Shown one piece after another: positions 1 through 6,119 of a stretch of DNA of 6,228 bases; the stretch's first letter is position 1; each line of letters starts with the position of its first letter. The stretch lies in NCBI GenBank assembly GCA_937897985.1, contig CALCBD010000001.1, positions 1 to 6,228 of the forward strand, written 5' to 3'. The position numbers and the translations under genes were made by a program. Source of the stretch: an uncultured Paludibacter sp. Lineage in GTDB: Bacteria; Bacteroidota; Bacteroidia; Bacteroidales; Paludibacteraceae. Below the pieces are notes generated by a model. The model saw only the letters and a program-made list of their open reading frames with translations, made no database searches and was not told the origin of the DNA.

Positions 1-75
1 TGCAAAAATCAGTGTGAAATGGTAGTATACAGAGGCTTAAATGACAAAATGGCAGACGGTTTTACGTTGAGTTGA
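1..75 (+). CDS. Possible C-terminal end of a convergent gene (partial)
   Basis: The frame starting at base 1 stays open for 24 codons and ends at TGA (73-75). The other two plus frames close within about 25 bases. The encoded tail includes the stretch MVVYRGLNDKMADGFTLS. If real, this is the 3' end of a gene that converges on the minus-strand operon, with both sharing the 74-175 intergenic space. A 24-codon open frame arises often by chance, and no domain can be recognised, so this is only a possibility. Sequence to the left of the window would settle it. Confidence 0.2.
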   Translation, partial: CKNQCEMVVYRGLNDKMADGFTLS

Positions 76-102
76 TGTGTTCGGCCAGTTGGGTTACAAT
101 CC

Positions 103-146
103 GGAAAAACGAAAGCCGAAGCGGCCAATTTTTCGACCGTTTCGGC
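103..146 (-). terminator. Candidate Rho-independent terminator of the six-gene operon
   Basis: The arms GCCGAAGCGG (115-124) and CCGTTTCGGC (137-146) form a 10-bp stem with one non-Watson-Crick position and a 12-nt loop. Read on the minus strand, the stem is followed at once by the T-rich run TTTCGTTTTTCC (114 down to 103), the expected intrinsic-terminator layout. It starts about 30 nt after the stop codon of the last operon gene. On the plus strand the hairpin is followed by TATAAATCAG, which is not a U-tract, so it should act mainly on minus-strand transcripts. The mismatch is an A-C pair in the minus-strand RNA and a G-U pair in the plus-strand RNA. Confidence 0.7.
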
Positions 147-175
147 TATAAATCAGTATTTACTCAATTACACGA

Positions 176-1153
176 CTAATAATACCTTCTCCGTCCGTTA
201 AAAATATTATTGTAAGATTTATAAATGATGGTTCTTCTTTGTCCGTTACCCCATGCCACACCTACATCGCGATATGCTTTGATCCAGTCGCGGCGGAGTC
301 CGATGTTGAAATCGTAGTAGAATTTCCATTCACGTTTATCAACTTCGCGAATTCGTTTCTCAATCTTGGCAGCCAAAGGTTTAATCTCGTCGACACACGA
401 GGCGTTGGGGTCGATGGTGGAGAGGATGGCACCCGCCTGATTGGCGGCATCCCAGCTCTGACCTGCGTTCCAGCAGTTGTTGGCCATGTTGATTTTATCT
501 TTACATTCGAAATCGATTTTTTGTTTGAAAATTGATTTCGCGGTCATATTTGCCTTGTTCCAGCACTCGGGACAAACATCCGGAATTGAAGTCAGGTTCC
601 AGATGGCTTCATCAAACTGATTCATGTCGGCCAGGGTCTTAGCTTTTTTAATGATAAAATCACACTGAGCATTAAAATAGGAGATAATTTTTCCTTTACC
701 TTCGTCGATAAAGGTTTGATAGGCCGGATTATTAACCTTCAGGTTTTTCAAAGCCGACATATAGGCTTTGGTTTCGTTTTCACCCACTCCCTTTACTGTG
801 GTCGAATAGCTCGAAAACGCCTTTCCATCAACTCCATCAGCAATGTACAGATTGACGGTAAGAGTGTACGACTGCATGACAGGTGCTGTTGCGGTGATGT
901 CTTTTGTTAGTACATCAATGTTGGCAGTTAAAATAAACCGCAGTAAATTCGTGGAACCGGTGATTCCGTATTGAGTAGCAATCTGGGTGAGTTTATTCTC
1001 GAGCAAAGTAGCAGCTGCAGGTGGAATATTACCCTCAGTATCCGGCACCCAAACCGTCAGAGCCAGACGTTCGGTATCGGACATTTGCTGAGCCTGTACA
1101 TTCAACATACACAATGACAGACCTATGATAATGTATTGAATTAAATGTTTCAT
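176..1153 (-). CDS. Secreted protein: CsgG/LpoB-like N-terminal domain plus Cys-rich TPR-like helices
   Basis: This is the sixth and last gene of the operon, starting 36 nt after the 316-residue gene; ATG at 1153, stop TAG at 176. Residues 1-21 are a signal peptide (hydrophobic core, then VQA before Gln22) with no lipobox, so a soluble periplasmic or surface protein is likely. Residues about 28-137 look like one alpha/beta domain: strand LALTVWVP, helix LLENKLTQIATQYGI, strand FILTANIDVL, strand YTLTVNLYIADG, then KGVGENETKAYMSALKNL. This order recalls CsgG/TolB-N-type domains (inference). Residues about 164-265 contain two TPR-like helical pairs, including FDEAIWNL and SWDAANQAGAIL. Six cysteines (164, 194, 197, 217, 227, 253) could form disulfides. 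A charged helix (about 258-293) leads to YRDVGVAWGNGQ and a tail rich in Arg and Tyr. No enzyme motif is seen. A role as a partner or scaffold of the other operon products is inferred from context only. Confidence 0.88.
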   Translation of the reverse strand: MKHLIQYIIIGLSLCMLNVQAQQMSDTERLALTVWVPDTEGNIPPAAATLLENKLTQIATQYGITGSTNLLRFILTANIDVLTKDITATAPVMQSYTLTVNLYIADGVDGKAFSSYSTTVKGVGENETKAYMSALKNLKVNNPAYQTFIDEGKGKIISYFNAQCDFIIKKAKTLADMNQFDEAIWNLTSIPDVCPECWNKANMTAKSIFKQKIDFECKDKINMANNCWNAGQSWDAANQAGAILSTIDPNASCVDEIKPLAAKIEKRIREVDKREWKFYYDFNIGLRRDWIKAYRDVGVAWGNGQRRTIIYKSYNNIFNGRRRYY

Positions 1154-1189
1154 GATTTTTTTTGAGTTAAACGGGTTTTAAATATAGCA

Positions 1190-2140
1190 TTATTTTTCTC
1201 CGATCACTAATTGTGCCTGTCCCAGTCCGCGGGTCATAAGTTTAGCGGTGATTCTGTACCTCTCGGCAAGCATTTTTTGCAAATCGCGGGCCCATCCACG
1301 GGTATCAACCGGTCTGTTGTTGGCGTCGTAAAGCGGAATGCGTACCTGTTCGAACAGCATCGTTGTTTCGGTAGCATCGGATAAACTGAAACGATTTTTG
1401 ACCGTATTGTCCGAAACCCAGTTTTCGATGATTTCTGACAATTCTTTACCACCGAATTCGGACTCCAAATCTCCGCTGAACGAACTGAAAGTTGTAATTC
1501 TCAGACTAACTTCACGTCCGTTGGCAAATAAATCGTCGAAATGTTTCTGTAACTGAGCATTGAAATTGTCGATATGTGCCAGTACGGCTTCTTCGAGAAG
1601 AACCGGTAATTCGGCCGAAAATGAAGGTTGTCCGGTTCCCGAAGCGCCGGCAATTTGTTTGTCGGTGTAAGCATCCAAACCCTGGAGATTAAAGGTTATC
1701 GAACGTCGTGGTCCGTTTTGGTTCACCGACCATGTAAGTTGCATGATAATATCGGCTTTAGCCACTTTTTTAAGCTTATCAATCGGTGTTTCGTTGATAT
1801 CGGCTCCTGATTTGCTGCTGAGCATGGCATCTTCGGCCGACTGATTTTGCATCGATTTCATTGCCGATTCAAGATTCTTCAACGGGAATCCGCGCTCAGT
1901 CATCATTTCGTTTATTTTGCTTATTACGTTGAGCAATTCGGTGCTTTCCTGAAGTGCCTTTCGGTAATCCGGAATTTTCAGCGTACTGCCCATATTATCA
2001 TACACTGTTACAAAATTGTTTTTCACGCACCAGTTATCACTCGGCACAACCATAATTGTAGGTTTTTTTGCCTGCGAAAAAACAGGAACACTCATTATCA
2101 GTGCGATAAATGTTACTACGATAACTCTTAATTTTTTCAT
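1190..2140 (-). CDS. DUF6175-like secreted protein with CsgG/TolB-N-like N-terminal domain
   Basis: This is the fifth gene, 22 nt after the 167-residue gene and 36 nt before the 325-residue gene. Residues 1-22 form a signal peptide (VFS before Gln23) with no lipobox. The mature N-terminal half (about 27-192) begins with strand PTIMVVPSDNWC, continues with helices including INEMMTERGFPLKNL, and reaches ADIIMQLTWSV, a second long strand (SITFNLQGLDAYT) and IAGASGTG. A short early strand, an 'ADIIM' strand and a 'DAYT.KQIA' strand are in the order seen in CsgG, LpoB and TolB-N folds. The C-terminal half (about 205-316) looks like a second alpha/beta domain: strand VSLRITTF, helix ELSEIIENWV, helix ARDLQKMLAERY, strand QAQLVIGEK. 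From memory it matches the Bacteroidota family DUF6175, whose function is unknown to me; I could not check this. Cys38 is the only cysteine in the mature chain. A periplasmic, non-enzymatic role is likely. Confidence 0.9.
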   Translation of the reverse strand: MKKLRVIVVTFIALIMSVPVFSQAKKPTIMVVPSDNWCVKNNFVTVYDNMGSTLKIPDYRKALQESTELLNVISKINEMMTERGFPLKNLESAMKSMQNQSAEDAMLSSKSGADINETPIDKLKKVAKADIIMQLTWSVNQNGPRRSITFNLQGLDAYTDKQIAGASGTGQPSFSAELPVLLEEAVLAHIDNFNAQLQKHFDDLFANGREVSLRITTFSSFSGDLESEFGGKELSEIIENWVSDNTVKNRFSLSDATETTMLFEQVRIPLYDANNRPVDTRGWARDLQKMLAERYRITAKLMTRGLGQAQLVIGEK

Positions 2141-2162
2141 ATTACAAATTGCTTTAAAGTAT

Positions 2163-2666
2163 TTATTTGTTTAATATTCCATCTTCGATAAGTTGTTCTT
2201 TGAGCTTCGAACGAAGAACCCGAACAACCATGCTGTAGGTCAGACTGCGTGAATCGCCTGTTCCTTTGCGGAAAAGTTTGTTGGCAATTCTTTCGTCTTT
2301 GCCCGATACATAGTGCCTGTAATCTTTAGTCCGTTCTGAGAAAAACCGGTTAAAATAATCTTCATATTTTATTCCGGCATTTACTTCGGTAATCAGAGGG
2401 TCGGTATAACAGTCGGGATTACCCTTGTTTATTCCCCTGAACAAAACATCACTGACTGCATTTTTTAAGGCCTTTTCCAGTGCTGCTTTTTTGGTTTGTC
2501 CGGTACCCCATGTCCTGAGTGTTACCGATCCATCCATTTCGATGCCGAGACATTCGGTTTCAATTTCATATTTCCCGATATTCGAATTTCTCTGGGCATA
2601 TCCGTTACCCATTTGCAGACAACAAATGATAGCCGTCAAAACCGCAATTTTATTTGTAACTCTCAT
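2163..2666 (-). CDS. Small secreted protein, single A-type domain (LPP20/FlgT-N-like)
   Basis: This is the fourth gene, 16 nt after the A-B fusion gene and 22 nt before the DUF6175-like gene. The signal peptide is residues 1-24 (GYA before Gln25). The mature chain is one A-type domain (about 33-165), about two-thirds identical by hand alignment to residues 32-162 of the fusion protein. Shared blocks include AQRNSNIG, ECLG, EMDGSVTLR, WGTG, KGNPDC, KYED, FNRFFS, VSGKDER and VRVLRS. The layout is a strand with G-x-G, a helix with Ala every three to four residues (AALEKALKNAVSDVLF), the FNRFF motif, a late strand LTYSMVVRVL and a final helix KLKEQL. This resembles LPP20/FlgT-N domains (inference), but there is no lipobox. 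Cys39 and Cys86 are the only mature cysteines, are conserved in the other A copy, and may form a disulfide. The molecular function is unknown. Confidence 0.9.
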   Translation of the reverse strand: MRVTNKIAVLTAIICCLQMGNGYAQRNSNIGKYEIETECLGIEMDGSVTLRTWGTGQTKKAALEKALKNAVSDVLFRGINKGNPDCYTDPLITEVNAGIKYEDYFNRFFSERTKDYRHYVSGKDERIANKLFRKGTGDSRSLTYSMVVRVLRSKLKEQLIEDGILNK

Positions 2667-3090
2667 TTTTTAAGCTACTTAATTACATTCCACTACTCAG
2701 ACTTCTGATAATTCCGGCTTCTTCAAGGTCTTTTCGCAGACCGGCTACATTGACCGAAACCACAACACCGATTTTGTATTCCCTGCCTACTTTCAATCTG
2801 TCTTCGGCAGCTACAGCTCCGTCATTCGATACATTCACGTATTTCATGTATTTTCCTCTGCTGCCAAAAAAGTTTCTGAAAAACTCAGACTGATCAATTT
2901 CGAGATTCGGGTCGGTAGTGAGCGGATGTTGTCCCGGAATGCCCTGTACACCTCCAAATCCTTTGAAGATAATACCATGCACGGCATTCTTTTTAGCCTG
3001 CTCGATGGCTAAAACCGGATTTCTCGAATACGACCATACCTTTATCAGATAGGTACCCTGCGAACCCACACCTACAGGTTCAATTTCATA
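2166..3090 (-). repeat. Duplicated B-A unit, copy 2 (B domain of the fusion plus the A-type gene)
   Basis: In transcription order this stretch holds the B domain of the fusion gene and then the single A-domain gene. It parallels the stretch 4077-3166 in domain order and length (about 925 versus 912 bases). The B halves are about 80% identical in protein and the A halves about two-thirds, by hand alignment. Nucleotide similarity is also easy to see, for example CCGATTTTGTA at about 2769 and again at about 3757. It is a diverged tandem duplication, not a mobile element: no terminal repeats or transposase were found. Confidence 0.65.
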
Positions 3091-3651
3091 ATTCCAGTTG
3101 ATTCGTTCCTGCCCCGACACTCTTCCGATTGAAGGCATCTGGAAGTCAGGTCCGGAGCGGGTGGTGTATCCATTCGCTAAATATTCTTTTAATTCGGAAC
3201 GAAGTACACGTACAATCACGCTATAAGTCACGCTTTTGGAGTCGCCCATTCCACGACGGAAAATTTTATTGTCGAGTCTCTCGTCTTTTCCTGAAACGAA
3301 TTTTTTGTAATCACCTCCACGGTCGGAAAAGAAGCGGTTAAAGAAATCTTCGTATTTCATCTCGGCATTTACTTCCGGAATCAACGGACGTGGATTGCAA
3401 TCAGGATTTCCTTTTCTTATTCCCTTGAACAACACATCCCTGACAGCAATTTTCTTAGCCTGATCTACGGCGTCAATACGGTTGCGTCCGGTTCCCCAAA
3501 CCCGGAGTGTAACCGAACCATCCATTTCAACCCCGAGGCATTCAGGTTCAATATTGTAGTTTCCTATATTCGAATTTCTTTGTGCCTCAATGTTCGTATT
3601 CCATAAGCATAGGATAAAAAGTAAGCTTATGGTTTGAATTGATTTTTTCAT
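2683..3651 (-). CDS. Secreted two-domain protein, A-type fused to B-type (LPP20/FlgT-N-like repeats)
   Basis: This is the third gene, 21 nt after the B-type gene and 16 nt before the A-type gene. The signal peptide is residues 1-23 (IEA before Gln24). Residues about 32-162 are an A-type domain matching the next gene; residues about 187-322 are a B-type domain about 80% identical to the preceding gene's product. A low-complexity linker (163-186, containing GPDFQMPSIGRVSGQ) joins them. Both halves share Y-x-IEP, a VW strand, the helix core QAKK-x-AV followed by an FKG motif, a PL pair, EFF/DFF-x-x-FF and a late Val-rich strand, so they are themselves paralogues. Cys38 and Cys85 occur only in the A half. 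No lipobox, membrane anchor or catalytic motif is seen. The frame runs through the A/B junction without a stop. It is probably a periplasmic tandem-domain partner of the single-domain proteins. Function unknown. Confidence 0.92.
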   Translation of the reverse strand: MKKSIQTISLLFILCLWNTNIEAQRNSNIGNYNIEPECLGVEMDGSVTLRVWGTGRNRIDAVDQAKKIAVRDVLFKGIRKGNPDCNPRPLIPEVNAEMKYEDFFNRFFSDRGGDYKKFVSGKDERLDNKIFRRGMGDSKSVTYSVIVRVLRSELKEYLANGYTTRSGPDFQMPSIGRVSGQERINWNYEIEPVGVGSQGTYLIKVWSYSRNPVLAIEQAKKNAVHGIIFKGFGGVQGIPGQHPLTTDPNLEIDQSEFFRNFFGSRGKYMKYVNVSNDGAVAAEDRLKVGREYKIGVVVSVNVAGLRKDLEEAGIIRSLSSGM

Positions 3652-4077
3652 AACACTGCTAATTTTAATTGTTTAAAATCCGCTACTTAATCCTTTCAGA
3701 ATTCCCCCATCCTCGAGGTCTTTTCGGAGTCCGGCCACATTGACCGATACGACCACCCCGATTTTGTACTCTTTACCTACTTTCAGTCTGTCTTCGGCTG
3801 CAACAGCTCCATCATTGGATATGTTTACGAATTTCATGTATTTACCTCCATCAAAAAAGTTTTTAAAGAATTCAGCCTGTTCGATTTCCAGATTGGGATT
3901 ATTGGTCAACGGACGCTGTCCGGGAATGCCGTTTACTCCCAAAAATCCTTTAAAAATAATGCCATGAACAGCATTTTTCTTGGCCTGTTCCAATGCTACT
4001 ATTGGTTTTTTTGAATATGACCATACCTTGATGAGGTAAGTTCCCTGTGATCCTACTCCCACAGGTTCGATTTCGTA
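3166..4077 (-). repeat. Duplicated B-A unit, copy 1 (B-type gene plus the A domain of the fusion)
   Basis: In transcription order this stretch holds the single B-domain gene and then the A domain of the fusion gene, the same B-A order as 3090-2166. In this copy the B part is a complete gene with its own signal peptide and stop, and the A part carries its own signal peptide but has lost its stop and runs into the next B domain. The A-copy starts share almost the same bases, with ATATTCGAATTTCT near 3569 and ATATTCGAATTTCT near 2579. Confidence 0.65.
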
Positions 4078-4188
4078 AATCCAGTTCCGTGTGTCTTTAT
4101 CTGCTTTCCTGTTCTGTGCGGAAATGCTCATGGTAATGCCAAATATAAAGGCAAGTACCAAACTCTGAATTTGAATTGTGTGTTTCAT
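3673..4188 (-). CDS. Small secreted protein, single B-type domain (LPP20/FlgT-N-like)
   Basis: This is the second gene, 40 nt after the outer-membrane barrel gene and 21 nt before the A-B fusion. Residues 1-24 are a signal peptide (SISA before Gln25). The mature protein is a short basic and acidic lead-in (NRKADKDTRNW) and one B-type domain (about 38-171), about 80% identical to residues 188-322 of the fusion protein. Blocks include YEIEPVGVGSQGTYLIKVW, ALEQAKKNAVHGIIFKGF, PGQRPL, the FFKNFF pair, VNISNDGAVAAEDRLKVG and VVVSVNVAGLRKDLE. The Ala-spaced helix, followed by FF-x-x-FF, a late beta strand and a closing amphipathic helix, resembles LPP20/FlgT-N domains (inference). The mature chain has no cysteine, unlike the A-type domains. 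The strong conservation of AEDRLKVG and SVNVAGLRKDLE between the two B copies suggests a constrained surface there. No known function. Confidence 0.92.
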   Translation of the reverse strand: MKHTIQIQSLVLAFIFGITMSISAQNRKADKDTRNWIYEIEPVGVGSQGTYLIKVWSYSKKPIVALEQAKKNAVHGIIFKGFLGVNGIPGQRPLTNNPNLEIEQAEFFKNFFDGGKYMKFVNISNDGAVAAEDRLKVGKEYKIGVVVSVNVAGLRKDLEDGGILKGLSSGF

Positions 4189-4228
4189 AGATGCTGAATT
4201 TTATTGATAAATAACGAATAATCTGTAG

Positions 4229-5980
4229 TTAGAATCTTAATCTCAGGTGAAGGGTACCAAATACACCCAAACCCATTTTGTCAATATTTTCGAATCCCCA
4301 TCCTGAGGTCGGAGAGGCCGATTCCTGAATCAGCGATTCATTGTTATCAGTTTTTGCCGCGAAGCGGATGAAAAGTCCCGGTCGGTATTCAAGAGTGGCT
4401 GAAGGCATGAAATTCCAGCCTATACCGCAACTGAAAGGCAGGTAATACGACGACCAGGCATAATCTTTATCCGAACTGTCGATAGAAAAACCGTTGATTT
4501 CACTAATTTTGTATCTGTAAACCCCGAATCCTGCAGCCGGCCTGAGATAATAATTTCCTGTTTTACTGAAATACAGCTCTTTTGAGAGATTTACAGCAAT
4601 GGCGTTCGTACTGCCCGAGATATCATCATTGTCCGATGTAAGTATATAATTTCCCGTTTCAATTTTTCCCGCTGACACATTTTTCATACTGTTGAGCGAT
4701 ATGTCTATTCCCAGATGTAATCCCGAAATATTGGTGTATTTCGAAATCCGAAAGTCGGCTCCTATGTAAAAACCACCAAAAGCTTTGTTCGAAGCTGAAT
4801 TTACGCCAATTCCGGCTATTAATCCATAGTCTTCCTTACTTTCCATGAACATTCCTTCATAAAGAGTCTTGCCATTTACCTGTTGAAATTCAGATGGTTT
4901 TGATTCGCCTGTTGCAATTTTTTTGTTGTCGCTGATTAGTTTCGCTCTCACAACGCCCATACGGTTTGCCTTTTGATTTCCATTTTTTTCAAGTTCAATT
5001 TCGTACACATAAAAGCGCTGATCCATATATAACCCTTCTTTTGTACCCAGTTTTGCCTTCACCGGATAGGTTTTGTAAACCGTTACCTTCAACCTGAAAT
5101 CTTCAATTTTTTTGCTCAGTTCAAAAATGGCATTGGATTGTATTTCGAACGGCATGTCTTCAATCAATTCATTACTGGTTTTCTTCTTTTTGGTGAGATA
5201 GACTACACTTTTTGGGTCTTTGGGCTGGGTCGAACGTGCTGTTCCGCTTGCCATGGCAATGTATTTGACCGGAAAAGTTGCAGATGCCCATTTTGCAACC
5301 TTCTGATTGTCATGGTTTTTTTTATCAACCCAGTATTCCGAATAAAAATCAGCTGAAACAGAATCATTAAAGCTGACTTTATAAGCATACACATTGTAGG
5401 ATGCAATGAAACCCTCATCAGTCCTTTTTACCGGAGTGTAACTGGTGTTTTTTCTGTTTTGAGCATCTATTCTGTTATAGTAATCTTCCATTGTATAAAA
5501 TTCGGTGATTTCATATACCAGAATGTACGATTTGTCAATCAGTTGTTCACCAAGCATTTCGATGCGATCAGTGTTCGAACTGCGCGAAATCATTGCATCG
5601 GCATCGGTAGCTGTGTACTGTCCGCGTTCGGCAACATACATGAAATTAAAGTTACCGTCCTGATCTCTGTTCCACCATTTTGCCATTACAGGATTGGTTG
5701 CGCCCTGCAAATAACTTTTTATTTTTTGCATTTTTTGCGGATCGGCCGGCGTAACATTGTTCAGATATGGGTAATCAATTTTGTGGTTGTCGAACTTTGT
5801 ATTCAGTTCAATGTTTTTAAATTTGTTAATTAAAACTTCTTCGTTTGCACTGCGGGGCTGAAAAAAAAGTGAGGTAATTGACGGGCGGAAGTACCTGGTA
5901 TTAATTTTCTTAGCCGTATTCTGGCAGAAAACCGAAGGCAGTATTCCAATCATGATAAGTAGCAGAATGGTCCGTTTCAT
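4229..5980 (-). CDS. Outer-membrane beta-barrel protein with large periplasmic N-terminal region
   Basis: This is the first gene of the operon, after a 248-nt gene-free flank; ATG at 5980 in an AT-rich leader. Residues 1-19 form a signal peptide (SVFC before Gln20); Phe before the Cys argues against a lipobox. Residues about 30-290 are a soluble region of unknown fold. It includes RIEMLGEQLIDKSYILVYEI and a strand ASYNVYAYKVSF, which could be a CsgG-like alpha/beta domain. Residues about 296-378 (strand LKVTVYKTYPVKAKLG, then EGLYMDQRFYVYEIE and GVVRAKLISD) resemble the small beta domain at the FlgT C-terminus: a Gly-rich 'G-x-x-x-GL' turn, an 'RFYVYE' strand, then a 'VRAKLI' strand. Residues 385-583 contain about eight amphipathic strands rich in Gly and aromatics, ending in HLRLRF with a terminal Phe, typical of outer-membrane barrels. 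It is probably the membrane anchor of the complex made by this operon. The barrel call is firmer than the two domain comparisons. Confidence 0.9.
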   Translation of the reverse strand: MKRTILLLIMIGILPSVFCQNTAKKINTRYFRPSITSLFFQPRSANEEVLINKFKNIELNTKFDNHKIDYPYLNNVTPADPQKMQKIKSYLQGATNPVMAKWWNRDQDGNFNFMYVAERGQYTATDADAMISRSSNTDRIEMLGEQLIDKSYILVYEITEFYTMEDYYNRIDAQNRKNTSYTPVKRTDEGFIASYNVYAYKVSFNDSVSADFYSEYWVDKKNHDNQKVAKWASATFPVKYIAMASGTARSTQPKDPKSVVYLTKKKKTSNELIEDMPFEIQSNAIFELSKKIEDFRLKVTVYKTYPVKAKLGTKEGLYMDQRFYVYEIELEKNGNQKANRMGVVRAKLISDNKKIATGESKPSEFQQVNGKTLYEGMFMESKEDYGLIAGIGVNSASNKAFGGFYIGADFRISKYTNISGLHLGIDISLNSMKNVSAGKIETGNYILTSDNDDISGSTNAIAVNLSKELYFSKTGNYYLRPAAGFGVYRYKISEINGFSIDSSDKDYAWSSYYLPFSCGIGWNFMPSATLEYRPGLFIRFAAKTDNNESLIQESASPTSGWGFENIDKMGLGVFGTLHLRLRF

Positions 5981-6023
5981 ATAATTATGTTTTTATAAGT
6001 GTCATTGATGAATCAAAAACAAA

Positions 6024-6054
6024 AAAACATATAGATAAACCGCTAAGGCCGAAA
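6024..6054 (-). promoter_or_regulatory. Candidate Bacteroidota-type promoter for the operon
   Basis: On the minus strand TTTC (6054-6051) is followed 19 nt later by TATGTTTT (6031-6024). Each box differs by one base from the Bacteroidota consensus, TTTG at about -33 and TAnnTTTG at about -7. Transcription would start near 6019, giving a leader of about 40 nt before the ATG at 5980. No better match was seen by eye in 5981-6228. The region is AT-rich, so a chance match is possible. Confidence 0.35.
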
Positions 6055-6107
6055 TTATGGTTTTATTTCTTTGAAAGCCGGTAATGTCGCTGCGTTGTTA
6101 TAATACT

Positions 6108-6119
6108 GAAAACGTTCTC
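6108..6119. promoter_or_regulatory. Imperfect palindrome, possible operator
   Basis: GAAAACGTTCTC matches its reverse complement at 10 of 12 positions, with a perfect AACGTT core. It is flanked by a direct repeat AATACTG at 6102-6108 and 6121-6127. It lies about 55 nt upstream of the candidate -33 box, where an activator could bind. No transcription-factor motif is recognised, and short palindromes of this quality are common. Confidence 0.15.

Noticed and set aside
44..66. Possible sigma-54 site around TGGCAGACGGTTTTACG
   Set aside because: The TGGCA part fits, but the -12 element lacks the GC of TTGC, and no suitable gene start follows on the plus strand.
239..535. Plus-strand open frame of 98 codons
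   Set aside because: It lies wholly inside the 325-residue minus-strand gene, has no signal peptide or domain, and contains low-complexity-like antisense translation. It is a shadow frame.
2163..4188. Duplicated region as an insertion sequence or composite element
   Set aside because: No transposase, terminal inverted repeats or target-site duplications are visible. The repeat follows domain boundaries and is diverged, so ordinary tandem gene duplication explains it.
5459..5833. Plus-strand open frame of 124 codons
   Set aside because: It is antisense to the barrel-protein gene, is rich in Ile/Val/Phe/Cys as expected from reverse translation, and shows no family features.
5920..5980. Lipobox in the barrel protein signal peptide (Cys19)
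   Set aside because: The residue before Cys is Phe, where a lipobox needs Gly, Ala or Ser, and the following Gln fits signal peptidase I cleavage.
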